This document shows positions 36,373-50,100 of a stretch of DNA of 64,000 nt, in pieces. Location: NCBI RefSeq assembly GCF_027596085.1, contig NC_072452.1, forward strand, positions 9,815,497 to 9,879,496. Direction: 5' to 3'. Position numbers and translations under genes: made by a program. Under the pieces are notes generated by a model. The model was given only the letters and a program-made list of their open reading frames with translations, had not been told where the DNA came from and searched no databases. This DNA is from Anoplopoma fimbria. Taxonomy: Eukaryota; Chordata; Actinopteri; Perciformes; Anoplopomatidae. Within the stretch, counting starts at the first letter, position 1. Every line of letters starts with the position of its first letter.

Positions 36373-39300
36373 TGTTGAAGCTGTTAGGCATCTGATGAGG
36401 GAGTTTAGGAGGGGGAAATATGCCCTCAGCCAGGTCAGGGACATTAAAGCATTGTGATTTAAAGTGTGTGTGTGAGACAATGTCAAGGTGCTTTCTGTAC
36501 AAAAATCTGTTCAGTCAAAGACCTTCTTCAAAGCAAAAACAGGATGCTTACAGCTCCAGCATCACAGACAAGTCTGATAAAAGGCGAGCAGGTTTCTCCC
36601 TTTCCAACTGGATTATATGAAAAAAATGTAAACATAAACTTGTATACATTTATTGCTGATATATTGAACTATGTGTTTCTTATAATATCCTCATATGTTC
36701 AGTTGATATCATTCAGTCAGAATTGACCATAATGTAATTTGTCAGTTACACCTTGTTATCGATTGGCTGTTTCATTTAGCAACTAGGCTCTGACTCACCT
36801 TCAAAGTCATTTCAATTCACACCATCCAGAGCAAACAATGGATATCTAATGTGTCAGACACTGCTGTCATGACAGGAAGAAACACAACCCCGTCCCTCCC
36901 TTTTTACATAATCCAGTTTGGATCAAAAATATGAGATTTATGACACATACCCACTTTGAATTGAATCAAATGACTCATTTGAAAGATTTGCTACAAGCCT
37001 ACTCTCATTTTTGCAATAAAAGAACATGAGATCATCATCATCGTCATCATTATAAAACAATGTGGCACCCTTGTCTCCAGTTCATTGAACATTACATTAC
37101 ATGACACACAATAAGACCTTTAAACATTTAAACTTTCAGTTCTACGTCTCAGTAGAGGTGTTGACATGATTACATAGTAGAGGCCTATGGTAGGAATTTA
37201 TTTTCACACCGTCATTGCAGTGTTACAACACCATATCAATTAGTTCATATGAGCAGTATCTTTTATTATTCTAAAAAAATATATATTTTCTATTGTGTTC
37301 CATTCACTTTGTTTAAGACAAATATTGTAATAATGGTGGCTCGAAGGTTTACAGTTGAAAGTGCAGCATATACTAAAAACTAAAACAGTAGCCCCCTTTT
37401 TCACCTTGCTCCATATTGTTTAAATATGTCATCAAACGAAAACATCCAATAGAAACAAAAGCTGACCTCCCCAACGTTTTAGTTGATTTCAGTCTTTTTC
37501 AACGCAGGTTTAACACACGTCAGACCATCTTTTCTTCAAAGGTTATATCAGGGCGGGACGAGCAAATCAAATGAGTTTAAGCATACAGTATTCATTCAGG
37601 ATGCCCCTGTGGTTTTGTCTCTACTGAATGTGTAAGTCTCTTTAGGAGAGATTCAGCTTAACTGATCCATACAAGTCCATACAGTATATCAAGACTCATG
37701 AGTTTTTATGGAGACTACTGTCTGCCCTGTAGATAGCTTCTGCATTCAATTTGCAATGAAAATGTCTGAAATGTTGGAGTAGGGACATTTGATTTGAATT
37801 ATTTATTTGCACAATAAAACAAAGCAGCGGAAACACAACAACAAAAGAAATTGTGCGGGTGACATTTAAAAAAACAACCTAGAGCCGTATAGCAGGAATC
37901 TTACCTGACTAAGCATTCAAAGCAAATACAAAGGTCATGGACTCAACAATAGTAAACAAAAGAAAATATAAAGTAAGCGACATAATTCAAGCAAGCCAAA
38001 ACATAATGTAATAATAATATTTCGTTTTTCTAATCGATTCCATAGTTCAGGAATGCATCACACCAGCTGATATTTCAAGTCAATTTAAGCTGTATTGCCA
38101 CTCAATGATAAACAACTTTATCATTTTTATTGTCACACAGGACACACAGACACTCACAGTATACAATACTCAACAAATAAAAAAACACTTACCCACTAAA
38201 TCCAACCCATCGTCCTGTGTGAGAAGGGCCCAAGTGTGAACGTGATTTGCCAGTCTGATTGCTGGAGGATGCTGGGTAATTACAGCTCTCACACTTCATC
38301 GTACCTTGAAACTGGATTAAGTCTCTCACACTCACACATCTGTTCTCACAAACACACACAATATCCTGAGTGAGAGGATTCAGTCCACACATTGATGTCA
38401 TGGCCGAATACTCACCTGGAGTAAATCTGTAAGAGGATTAAGGCTGGGAAAGGAAGGCCTCTGAAACGTGACTGTAGCATCTGGACTGGCTCGCTCTAGC
38501 CTTTATAATCAACAGACGGCAAATCTTATTTGGGCTTTATCATAAACAGAGTCAACATGGAAGTTTTCTATAAAAGAGGTCAACGTGTCACCTGCTTCAA
38601 AATCTTTTAATGGATAAATTAACCCAGCAATATTGCAGGTAACACATACCAAAAGGAATTTAAAAAAAGAAAAGCACTGTTGTATTATCAAACTTGTCTG
38701 CGACTGCTGATAAAAAAAACCCTGCACCTCTACCAAACCTTCTGTATTAAATCCTGCAAAAGAGGCCAGACATGCTGCTGTTTTGCGTGACAGGAGCCCA
38801 GATAAGGCCAGATCTGACATGATAGACTTGAATAGCTGAAGGAATGTCAGGACATTACGTATGGCCGCCGTAAAGTGGCTTTTCCTTGCCAGCAGGGCTC
38901 CCTTTCCTTTAACAACCCCATCTGGAATGTCTGATGACGGTGGAAGAGGAACTAAGTCGGCTCCAACGGTGTACTATGGTTTATCAAACAGGGCATCTCT
39001 GCAGAAGTTGTTTAATATTAATCTCCCATTGTGTTTGTGGTTGTTCTACCTGTCAAGATAACAGAGTTCTGCTAGGCCTTGGTATAAAATGGGGTCATTC
39101 ATTCTCTAACAATATGCTGTAAAGTAAAAAACTTGTGTAGAAATAACACCTTTTAATTTTGTAATCGTTAAAGCGCATGGGATATTTGTATGAAAGGCAG
39201 ACGTAAGACACCCATCAATCCCTCCAGAGCCTCATTCACCACCCGGAGTCTGAGCAGAGTCTGTAATTTTCCACTCTCTGGAGGTACAGGGTTGTGTTCA

Positions 39301-41459
39301 CAAGCAGCAGCGAGATCCTGTGTGGAGTATTCGAGGAATGTATGGCATCCTGTCTTCTACACTGACTGCACTCCGGGTGGATGATGTCAGACACAAAGAT
39401 CACACATATGAGCAGACATAAATCACATTAGGGCGGCCCAGATGTGCTCGGTAACTTAAACAAATCACATTTTGTAGGAATATTTTGGCTAATTTAAGAA
39501 AAAAAGGGTTCAAATGGCCAAATGGCTATACGACAACAGTTATATGACATCTTTGCAGATCCGTATTATGAACCACAGCTGGCACTCAACAAGTGAGACT
39601 AGTTTGTCTGGCTGTTATCAGAGAACTGTGACTTCTAACTTCTAACTTCTATCACAAAACCAAAACACCACGCTGATCCGGTTTAACCCAAGGTCGAAAC
39701 AAGTCGAGGAATTGATCTGAGTTCTTGTCCTTTTCAGTGCTGAAGTAATGCAGTGATACTAAAAAGCTAAAATCTTATTGCAGAGATTTGAGGGCCCTGG
39801 GCAAAAACAAGCATGGGACATCCCACATGACTGAGAAATGATCACCACACATATGGTCTACTGTGACCGTTCTTCAGATGGAAAAACACATCTAACAGCT
39901 TCATATTAATTAGATTTGTTTGATTTTAATATGAGTTGTGAGATGGTGTCATGTGATGACCAGGCCTTATATTTACATTTTTAAGGTTTAAATTACTTGT
40001 GTGTTTTGTAATCAGACATTTTCCTTGACTTCTACTATACATATTTGACACAAATACATCTTGTGTAAAAATGTATAACATTTTTTTGTTGATATTCATT
40101 TTTTTTTGTTATCATCAAGTTTTAACTTTAAGTATTAGCCAAATCATTCAGTGACATTTGTCCTGTTTGCTTTTAGTTAACTGGGTTAAGGTGTGCTGTG
40201 TGACCCGTTGCAAAATACACATGAGAGAAGGTCTCTTAATAATATGTTTGATTTATGAAATGTAATCTCATTCTGTAATATCATAGTGATGTCCAAAACC
40301 ACAGTTGTGGCATCACTCTCTTGTTCACACTTGTTCAGTAGAGCATCACACATGTGGATTGTTACTGAGAAATCCCTTCTTCCAAGTTCATGGGTGTGAC
40401 TGCCATCTAATGGAAGATATTGTGTGTTACAATTAAAAGAAATACAGTCTTTAATGGGAATTAATCAACTAGACAGCCTGTAAAAAAAATGATTTCCTGT
40501 AGCATATAAAAACATTCAGGCTGATTTACTCAGGCAGCAACACATCAGTGCAGTTTGATTACACAATCATTTTTTTCATGTTGACTTTACGTTATCAGAT
40601 AGTTGAGGTTGTCCAAATTGCCAAAGTCTCTGTTGACAGTGAGGAGCTCGTGAAATAATCAGGGTGGGTGTAGAAAGAGGGCCGCAGGCAAACACACGCA
40701 AGTGAGATTTCATGATTGGGACCAGAGGATGTTAGATTAACCTGACACATGCTCCCTCTGTCATTAGTGTGTTTTTTCAATTTCAATCAGCTATTCAAAT
40801 ATACACTAAAGTACAACAGATACCCTGGGTCAGATAGAAGGAAACTGCTGAGCTGAGCAGGATAAGTAGAAAGATAGACTGCTGCTATTTGTCAATCAAA
40901 CTGTTGACTATTGACCAGTATTGTTAATGAGTAAAACGGCTGCTGTGAGGGCCGTTTTAGAAGGAGATGTCACCACAGCATGAGTGATCTATATTCACTG
41001 ATCATTAACTTGACTTTTAACTGCAACATTTATATTTTTAGTTAAAAAATAAGAGATAATAAATCAACAAAATTCTGCTGCAAATGATGATAACATTGAA
41101 CTCCAGATTACGTTTTTATTAAAAACGAGATTAAGTTGTAGTAAAATGAACAATAAACCATTGTGACACTGGTAGAGCAAGTTATACCTGTGCTTTTACT
41201 GCTATGACAAGTCAAAATGACTAAAAACAATTCAACAACAAACATATAACCTTTCTTCACCACTTCAGAGTAGCCTTCATAAAAGGAGAATAAATGCGGC
41301 TAGATAATTAAATAAAGGAAAAACTGACTTGCATCCAATAAAATTCAGCAACAGGGCTCTTTCAAAGCAGACATTTTGACTCATCAAAGTCTTACTTATA
41401 ACATTAGTGATGGCCCAGTTAGCCATTACAGTGCCCCAAATAAATGAGCACGCACAACA

Positions 41460-41920
41460 GTGGAGGAATGTAACTTCATATTTTTACTTAAGTATTGTAT
41501 GTTACATGTACTTACTTGAGTATATCCATTTTCTGCTACATTATACTTTGACTCCACCAGTTCTTCACTACATTTATTTGTACTTTTACACAAATACAAA
41601 ACATGTGATCACTCTATAATAGGATGCAGTATTATGAATTAAACTACCAAACTAGTTAAAATTAGATGGTGATCAGCCACCACCATGACCAGCTACAACA
41701 CTGAAATGCTTCATATAACAAATCAATAGGATACAACAATTTCAACACTGAGGTGACCAATCTTCACAGTGAGTGTTTTTACTTTTGATACTTTAAGTTG
41801 GCCTACAATTTGCTGATAATAATGATGTGCTAAGTGCATGAATATCAATTATATTAAAGTATTCCTAAACTTTTGTACTGCCACTTTTAATAAAAGCATC
41901 TGAATAATTCCATCACTCAC
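41460..41920. mobile_element. Non-autonomous DNA element of the 'tacttaagta' family
   Basis: Left part 'tggaggaatgtaac', 'tttttacttaagtattg', 'acttgagtatatccatttt', 'ctacatttatttgtactttt'; right part 'ataaaagcatctgaataatt' then 'ccatcactcact'. The termini are roughly inverted ('tggagg.atg' against 'catcactca'). A degraded relative lies at 4136-4330. Boundaries are approximate. Confidence 0.5.
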
Positions 41921-42049
41921 TACTAGGACTCTTAAACTGAAGCAGATACTGTATATTGAATTCAGACATCATGAGTTTGATCAAAATCTAAATGTGCTCT
42001 GTAAAAAGGCCTGTTAGTTACAGTAGCATGCAGTTCACATAAAAAAAAG

Positions 42050-42345
42050 AGTAAAGATAAGATAAGAGAGATAAGATAAGATAATCCTTTATTAGTCCCG
42101 CAGTGGGGGAATTTGCAGGCTTACAACAGCGTAGAGTAAAGTGCACACAAGAGACATAGTAGAAGCAAGACAAGCTAAAAAATAAAAAATGAAAAATAAA
42201 AATAAAATAAAGTATTATAAATAAGCAATAAAAAAACAGTAGAAAAAACAACAATAACTGAAATATTATATTTACAGACAGAGAAAAAAACAACAACTAT
42301 TTTAACTATTTTTAACTTTTTTAACTATTATTGCACAGTGTAATG
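42050..42345 (-). mobile_element. LINE 3' tail, inverted, with (GATAA)n terminus
   Basis: Read on the minus strand it is the same tail as at 28520: CCCCCACTGCGGGACTAATA, AAGGATTATC, then TTATC units. Plus-strand sequence to the right is A-rich and looks like the interior of the same family. The insertion is independent because the tail repeats differ in length and flanks. Confidence 0.6.
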
Positions 42346-42827
42346 TGTAATGTATATGTAAAGTCATTCAAACTTTACATATTTGTATTGTACCTTTATT
42401 TTACTTTTTTTTGTCGTTTTAATGTTGTAGACTATGAGCAAACATCAAGGACTTGAGGACAAGAACATTACCATGCACGCCCAATTCAACTGTTTTATTT
42501 TTAGAAACTGATCTGTGGTCTGTGGCAGCAAAAGTACCCGGTCTCCCCTCTAACGTCGTGTCTGTAACCCGCAGTGCAGCCTGTCTTTCCCCTCTCAGGG
42601 TTGGATTTTATTGGACAGAATAAAGAGATAACAACATCCACGTGCTCATGTTCACACGTCTTCAAATTTTCTGGCGGGATTTAGTCTCGTCTCTAATATA
42701 ACGGCCATATCCTGACTCACACCAACAACCACCAGCAGCTAGAAGACAGCAGACTACCAGGGTAAACCTACGTTTAGTTAAACGGCATTAACCTGTTTGA
42801 GTTCAACCCTTTTGTATAGGTGACACA

Positions 42828-42918
42828 ATGGGACACAAGCAGTCATCAAACATCCCCTTCGGTTTGTGCGGTTTGTCTCTTTCCACCAGAGAGGAGAACC
42901 TGAACTGCTCCACAGAGG
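42828..42918 (+). CDS. Candidate alternative first coding exon of neurl1b
   Basis: An ATG in strong context (A at -3, G at +4) opens 30 codons beginning MGHKQSSNIPFGLCGLSLST. They end at a consensus donor (GAGG|GTAAGA) in phase 1, exactly the phase needed to enter neurl1b exon 2 at 60968. The next plus-strand acceptor with a coding match is that exon. Like the canonical neurl1b start (MGNTTP), it begins Met-Gly, a common N-myristoylation context, although His at position 3 is unfavourable. Upstream (42600-42720) are an inverted CCAAT box, a CACGTG E-box and a 'ttctggcgggat' E2F-like word. It could instead be a chance ORF or belong to an unrelated transcript. Confidence 0.35.
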
Positions 42919-42987
42919 GTAAGACAGATGCTTTACTTATTCACACAGCTTTCACTCTACTAATATTTGACTTAAGGTTGTTAAACA

Positions 42988-42995
42988 TAATAATG

Positions 42996-43057
<62 letters not shown>

Positions 43058-43081
43058 ACTACTACTAATAATAATAATAAT
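42988..43081. repeat. (TAA)n trinucleotide array
   Basis: Imperfect TAA/ACT array joined directly to the 'tttatttatatagcacc' end of a dispersed repeat, which probably seeded it. Confidence 0.9.
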
Positions 43082-43385
43082 ACTTTATTTATATAGCACC
43101 TTTTTTAAAAACAAGGTTTACAAAGTGCTTCGACAGACAAGGCAGCAAAACAGTGCAATAGATGAAACGTTAAAAACAATAAAACTAAACTAGGAAATAA
43201 AATGAAATAACAAGTGACAATCAAATAAAGGAACAAAATAAATAAAATCAAGTGAAATAGTAAACGAATATAAGATAAAATAGTAAAACCAAATAAAACG
43301 GAACATTAAAACGACGACATCACATAAAAGCCATTCTGTAAAAATGTGTTTTAAGAAGTGATTTAAAAGAGATTACTGATTCTCA
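43082..43385. repeat. Dispersed repeat ('tttatttatatagcacc' type)
   Basis: Starts 'ctttatttatatagcacctt', then 'acaaagtgcttcgacag', an A-rich core of 'aaataaaa' words, and 'taaaagccattctgtaaaaa'. This word order is common in fish LINE-derived repeats. Class and exact ends are uncertain. Confidence 0.5.
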
Positions 43386-45108
43386 TAAGCCTTTTATAAA
43401 CTACTCTTTTTTTTGTTGTTGCATGGAATGAGATACAAATAACATAAATATACTCTAACCTCAGTAAAATATAATACATGACAATATTATAATGATTGCT
43501 CAGACTAACTGTAGACTCAATTTTAACACTTCCATCTCATTGTTTAAAAAAAAAGGCAAATCTATGATTTGTTTTCACATCTTATCACTGCAACTATCTC
43601 ATTATATGATTTGCACAATTGTTGAGAGAAAATTGAATGGCTCAAATATTTGACCCTGAACCAGTGTCCGAGCAGTCATCCCACATCTCATATTAATGAA
43701 ACTTATTATTTGTTATTTTAGACAGACAGGAAATGCCTGTCACTCAGCCACTGCTGTACTGAGCCCTGTTCGGCTGAGAGAAGTTAACCGAGGCCGCTAG
43801 TGATGTCATAACTTTCCCAGACCCCTGTTGGGTGATGGGAAAAGGACAAAAATGATTGTGAGAATAGAAAAGGAAGTCACTGGACAAGAACCAATGTAAT
43901 CCAGAAGAAAAGCAAACAAACCATTTCAGTTGTTTTCAGATGGTCCTGTTTCCTCCCTTTTAGTATTTTCAGCAACATTTATCGCCCCTGTTCACAAATA
44001 GATTGTGTTTTTCTTTTTGCTGGCATTATAAACAGCCATCTTATAAATCCACAGTGGTGGACTGTGGATAAAAGCTGTTTTGTAGTTAGTATGAGCACAC
44101 TTTCTGTTTGATTGCTGTCATGTTCTTACACATATAAATACACATGTATTATGATCAGCACCAAACAAAGCAACACATTTAATGTGGGACAGTTTAACTC
44201 CTCAAGGGAACGTCTATTTGTCTTCAGTGCTTTGGTGTTTTTCACTCTCTGAATGTTTTAAATGTTCATGTAAATGTTTGGAGGTCGTTCTTCTAATTCA
44301 CACCAATGTGCATCACTAGGTGGCGCCATTATATAACACTAATATGGTGGGGGTGGGCCATTAGAGAGCTCAGCATTTATGACCTGACTTTAGCAAGACA
44401 AGGGATGAGTTCTCTGGATTATTGTAGCCAAGCTAAGCTCATTTTTTTTTTTATCATTCTGTTCTTCTGTATTAGATCTCTGCAAAACAGTAAATATTGG
44501 ATATTTAAACATCCATTGTCCTAATTTAAAAGTCACATTCTGTGAGGCAACAGTGTAACAAGACATGTTTCCTCTGTGGCTCAGCAGAAGTGGTTGCTAA
44601 TGTCCTAGCAGCAGGAGGGGCTGTTTTTATATTGTATATCTGTTCCTATATCTGAAGCTATAAAGCAGAGCCTGTCTTTGAAGAGGACTAGTGCTTATTG
44701 TATATGTTGGAGCGCTCCCCCCTTCGACCGTGATGTCAGCAGGAGACCTGATACCATCAGACAGAGTGAGTGTTTTGAAGAGAGGATGAGAGTGGAGAAC
44801 AGAGTTAGTGGTTGAGAAAGCAGAGTGTAGGCTTTCAGGTCAGACTTTATCCGTTGAACAAGGATCCATCATCATGACGGCTTCATCTGCTGTTTTCAGA
44901 TCACATCCCGCTTAGTTCATCTCAAGTTACATGCTGAGCAAAGTATCTATATTATTGCACATTGTGTGTCTTGAAAGTAAAATACGGATGAGTGTGAGTA
45001 CGACCTCTGCTGTTGCTCTCACATGTGATTAAGCTCTTGGGTGGCATAAGGAGAGGCAGTTAAACATTCAGCACCATCTTAATTATTCAAGGCTGCTTCA
45101 CTGTGTGC

Positions 45109-45111
<3 letters not shown>

Positions 45112-45187
<76 letters not shown>
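45112..45187. repeat. (GT)n microsatellite, about 38 units
   Basis: Perfect array followed by a short (GA)n run. Confidence 0.97.
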
Positions 45188-45196
<9 letters not shown>

Positions 45197-45424
45197 CTTA
45201 AATTTAGACATTGTGACTAGTCCATAAGAGTGTAAGTGTGTGAGGGTGTGTGTTTCTGTGGGTATTATGAAAGAATTAGACAAAAGAGAATGAAAATGAG
45301 ACACTTTATCAGTAATGTTCACTCGAAATATATGTCACCTACGTCTGTCTGTTAGCGTGTTCAGCTGACAATAGTTTTAATATTGGGTAATTTCATCCTT
45401 TGTGGCCTGCATTATTCTAATGAA

Positions 45425-45530
45425 TCCATTATGATGAAATCTTTAAATATCCATGTTTGAATATCCTCACTTTTGGAGAAGCTGGAATCAGCAGCTATTT
45501 AGCATTTTTTCTTGATTAATGACTTAAACC
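45425..45530. mobile_element. hAT-like MITE fragment (internal part only)
   Basis: 'cacttttggagaagctggaa' followed by 'tcagcagctatttagca' and 'cttgattaatgacttaaacc'. These are words of the interior of the fish 'gctgcaac' element. No termini are visible. Confidence 0.4.
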
Positions 45531-47079
45531 AGTCTGTCCCAAAGACTGAGTTGGGACTGCCAAATACATTTTCAGAATTTCTTCCACAGCCTTTCATTTA
45601 ACATTTATATCTGCAGTATACCTTTAAGCCACACGAGGGAGCATGAATGTTTGTATTGTCGTGATAACTGAAGCCTACTTCTGGCATTTAATTTAATATA
45701 AAAAAGCTAGCATACATTCTGTTTTTCTAAGTGAAGAGAGTTAAATATTTGGTCTCATTTATAGGGTATTTAACATGTGTATATGTTTTCAATAACATGC
45801 ATTAATCTAAGTTGTGATGGGAGTCAAAATTGTCAGTTTTACGCACAAATTGGCTCTTCTCACAAGTAATAGATAAGGTATATTGTGAATTGGGTCACGA
45901 TGGTTTGTCATTTTAAAAAGTGAGCCAACTATAATTAAAAAAATATTCCCAATCAATCACCACTGAATGACTAAATATTTTAGCACTCATTACTATTACT
46001 ATTGTTCTCAGTATGTTATCTAAACCTAACCCTATATGCAAAGCACTCAGCAGTTCATTTCAATCTGATCTTTTTGCAGCTTAAAGACAAACAGCAGACC
46101 CCAGATCTCCCTTATCACAATCTCAGCCTCCTCCCTGTTTTGTTCCTTGTCTTGTCTCCGGATTTCCAAGCAGGGGAGAGAGTTTTGGCATCCTTAATGA
46201 ATAAATAAATAAATAAGATTTGGCCTATTGTGTGGAAGCACATGATAATGCTATCATAGAGACAGAAGAACAATTGCTGAAAAAGACTTTTGTTTGTTTT
46301 GAAAAAGACCAAATTGTCTCTTTAAGTTTTAAACCTGTGTTTGTAAAAATGTTTAAAACAAGGTGGTGGTCACTATTCTGGAGCTTAATGTTATATACCA
46401 CTGATTCAAACACAAAGAGAAGGCGAAGCTGTACAAGAATTCATGATGGACACGCAGCGAGTTTTGCCTCTGTAATGCTTCTTGTTGTTAATAATCCCCT
46501 GGGATATTAGATACACTTTAGGAAAGGAAGTTCTCATATTTACAAGTTCCTAAAATAGCCTTGTCACCAAGCACTCTCAGTATATCAGTGTCCTACCCGA
46601 AGCTGGGGCCCCGCAGAAAGTTTCCCACACGTGTCACAGGCCAATGTCATGACAAGGGGGTGAGGGAGAGAGGAAGGGGGCCAGGGAATGGGAAGGAGGC
46701 GAGATTAGATTTAAGGAGAGGCAAAGAAAATAATGAGTAAGATAAATAAGAGCTCCCGTTACAAGAAGACAGGGGTGACTGCAAAGGGCGTGGATGGTGG
46801 TTGACTTCATGGCAGCAGAGGGACATAGAGAACAGGAAAAGGGGCACAGATGGGCGGAAGCACTCAGCTGTGTAAAAGTGCTAAAGGTGAACCGAGTGTC
46901 TGTGAAATTGACCTCGCTGTTTGCCCCCCTGCAAATGAAATGCGGGGGTTATGTAACGGGGTGTTTATGGCCCCCACAGCTTGGTCTTTCATCTCGTTGA
47001 TGACAGATTTCAGAGATGTACCTGTTGCTTTCCCAGTTGTTTACCTGTTTGAACATATTGACAACACTTGAACACTTGC

Positions 47080-47137
47080 AACACTTGAATTTCCCCCATG
47101 GGGATCAATAAAGGAATATAATAAAGGAATATAATAT
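47080..47137 (+). mobile_element. LINE 3' tail with (GGAATATAATAAA)n terminus
   Basis: 'tttcccccatggggatcaat' then 'aaaggaatataat' repeated. Same tail architecture as 28520 but with a different terminal repeat. Confidence 0.5.
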
Positions 47138-50100
47138 TGGCTGCATACTGTACATTGTGACATCTCAAAGTGTCCTGGCTATGAGATCAACTTACAACTT
47201 CCCATTAGCCCATGTCCTTCCCATGGCAGTTTGTCTTTGATGTCTGGTATGCTGTCCGTCTAAGGAGTGAGCCTCCAGATAGCAGATAGTGTCCAATCCA
47301 ACACATTGCTGGATTCTGACAGCACAGGAATTATCAGTTGCAGTGGATGCCACTTACTGGCAAACTCCTCATCTCAGGCCTTAGATTAAAGTAAGAAAGT
47401 AAAAAATGTGTTTCGATTATTGTCGCTTCACTTATGATTGACCTTGACAGTGAAGAGCGGTGAATGTGTAAGGTCGGGCATTAGAAGGCTGTTTTCTCAT
47501 CAGCTGAGGGGAGAAGCACGGTTTTGTGACAGCACAACGTTTAGAAGAGAATCCTGGTCCATTTTGAAACATACAATGAAAACTGACTTTTCAGTAAAGT
47601 AGGAGACATCTTGTGTCCTGTTGTTGAATTTTTTATTTAAAAAAAATCTTTGCATATTCGTAGACTGGATGTCGGTAGATGTCATTTTAAGAAATTGTAA
47701 CAAGTTAATTTAATAAAATTTTTGTAAGTCAAATCCTAATGGCATTGCATATGAAGATCTACAACATAGTAATGGAAGACACTAAGTAAGTTTTGGATGG
47801 TTATTATGTTGGTTATATTAAAGGTCTGTACGAGATTGGGAGCATTTCGATTGCCTGATCCTAACCTGGTGTTGGCTGAGCCGGCAGCTTGCAGCTAACA
47901 GTGCTAAACGTGCAAACTACAATGAAAGCCTGACACAGTGTCTACCTGTGGGAGAACAAGAGGACGGGGCCTAGACGACATCAGCTGTACCCTTTGAATG
48001 AGAGCAGTGAAGAGTGGCGTCCGTGAGCTGGTCAGTGGGGCCCGCTAACATGCACCAACACGCACCAAAGCAAGGAGAGGCTCGGATAACAGCATACATA
48101 CACTTTTCTATCTTCTGACCTTAAGAGTTCATCTGTTTTCCCTCAAACACTAAAGTGTACTTTCAATGAAACAGACCAGCTCTCTGTTCATCAACCCCAT
48201 CAGAGGGAGCCTGTTCCTTTGCTGCTAATCTGTCTCTGCTTTCTTGTTCAGCTGAAGCCACGGGGCTGCAAATCCGTCGTGAAAAATAGCTGTTTCTCCC
48301 TGGACTTCACTTATTTTTTTCATATTCATAGTCTGGAAATCTAATGATAAGGCAGGAACACAGCTGATTTCCTCCCTCTGTCTTCTCTTTTTCTGTAAAT
48401 TCTCTTTTTGAACATCAGTCTTTACATAAATGGCAGTAATAAATAAAAGATAAGGATGTTAAGAAGGGAAGTGTTTTTACATACCATTTTTTTTATTTTA
48501 CGTGAATATTTGAGGTATAGGGAGAAGAAATACACAAGATCTTGTTTTTATTTACAAATTACTAAAAAAATGATAGATTCACACAGATCAGTGTACATCT
48601 CACTGTCATTTTGTCAGAATGTGTGACGGTGATCAGTGATCCTGAAGTGATACCTCAGGTAGCTGGAAAGAAGGAAGCCTCCATGTGCTCAGTGGAGGGC
48701 ATCCGCCCAGAACAGAGTGGTCGCTAGCAGAGGAGAGTCGGCACACACCTCAGCTTCAAGCTGCTCCATGGGAACCAGGGATGTATGGCAGCTGTTTCCC
48801 TGGAGACCTGGGACTAACATGACCCGCTCTCTAATTACCTACGCCCACCAGAGTCAGGAGCGAGGCAGGGAGCATGCCTCAAGACCCTTAGCACAGAAAC
48901 ATTTAATGTCTCTTTGACTTCTTGTTACATTATTCTAAAAATATTTGTGGAAGAGAGCTGCGTTAAGGCAAAAGGACAGCAGCTAAGGACATGAGGGCTG
49001 GAGAGGAAAAGACACAGGCATGTGGGAGGCAATGCTGCCATCACTGTAGAGCTAAGCTGACAGGTAAATTCGGGAAAAAAAATTGGTTTTAAATTGTGTT
49101 GTTTTGCTGAGGACAGGTGGTAGAAGGAGTGTGACCTGAAGTCAAAGAATCATTTTACATGAAGTGATGCCACACTGTCCGCCTTCATTAAAGCCTTGAA
49201 ATCTCCCTTGATACCAACAGAGCAGAACGTTATTACTGAATCTGCTGGTATACTGCTGCTTGTGGCTTGAAAAAGAAATGCTTGATTATGCCCCCCCAAG
49301 TGTCAATTATATGTCCTTCATAGCTGTGCAGAGTCCAGTGGGGGGAACAAAAACTGCTTTGTGTTACCGCCTCTGTTTTAGTTTGCTCACAAGTTCATTT
49401 GTTTTTGATCTGGGGATCTGTTATTGGAGGCCTGCCATGGTGAGAGTGCAGAGACTGTGATGATATCATGAAAATAATAAGCATCCAACAACAGCCGCAT
49501 GGTGAAACCATATGGAGTTACATTATTTTGATGTTACTGAACGCTCAGACGCAAATGCTGTATCGACGAGACTGACAAAGTAACTTCTATGACCTTTGAC
49601 ATGTGCGGACCACTACAGTTTGTCCACGCTGATGTTTTTTGCCATATGTGGGAAATTTGGAGCTGGACAGCCTCTTAACCTCCAGTAAGTGGTAGAAAAG
49701 GGGCAACTGGTAGAAAAAGATTGAACAGGAAAGCTCTACTAGCAGAAGGTTACCATACATACCGCTCAGGTCTGTCTTACTGTCTCCTGCTACCAACTTC
49801 AGAGGATTGGAAAAAGGTTTGGAATGAAATATGCTATTATGTAATGTAGTACCTGGACTCTCTGTTATCCCTATATGCCCTTTCCTTTGGGACTGTGAGA
49901 CAAAACGTGCACACACAAATGGTCAGTATATAATATGACTGGCTGGTGGCTGTTGTTCCTAAAATTTCTTTCCCTTCCTGGAAACATTGGAATCTTCTTT
50001 CCAACCGAGAGACTTTTGTCCAAGCTTGTTGTTGAAAGTGAGCTTAGATGTCTTTTTTAGCGTGCTGAGTGACTGCACAGGGTAATAATAGCAGAAGTAT

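Larger units (their letters stand above)
34860..42600. other. Intergenic region downstream of dusp1
   Basis: I find no exon with a recognisable product in these 7.7 kb. It contains a hAT-like fragment near 35190, a (GT)43 array, a tacttaagta-type repeat (41460-41920) and an inverted LINE tail (42050-42345). A minus-strand TATAAA plus a consensus donor near 38416-38507 is the only transcription-like signal, and it is speculative. Confidence 0.55.

Noticed and set aside
42919..43193. Extension of the MGHKQ frame through a poly-Ile stretch
   Set aside because: This is the TAA array read past a good splice donor; only 42828-42918 is a plausible exon.
49587..49916. 109-codon minus-strand frame as a LINE or host gene
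   Set aside because: I could not match it confidently to a LINE-1 domain or any host family, and it has no splice context.
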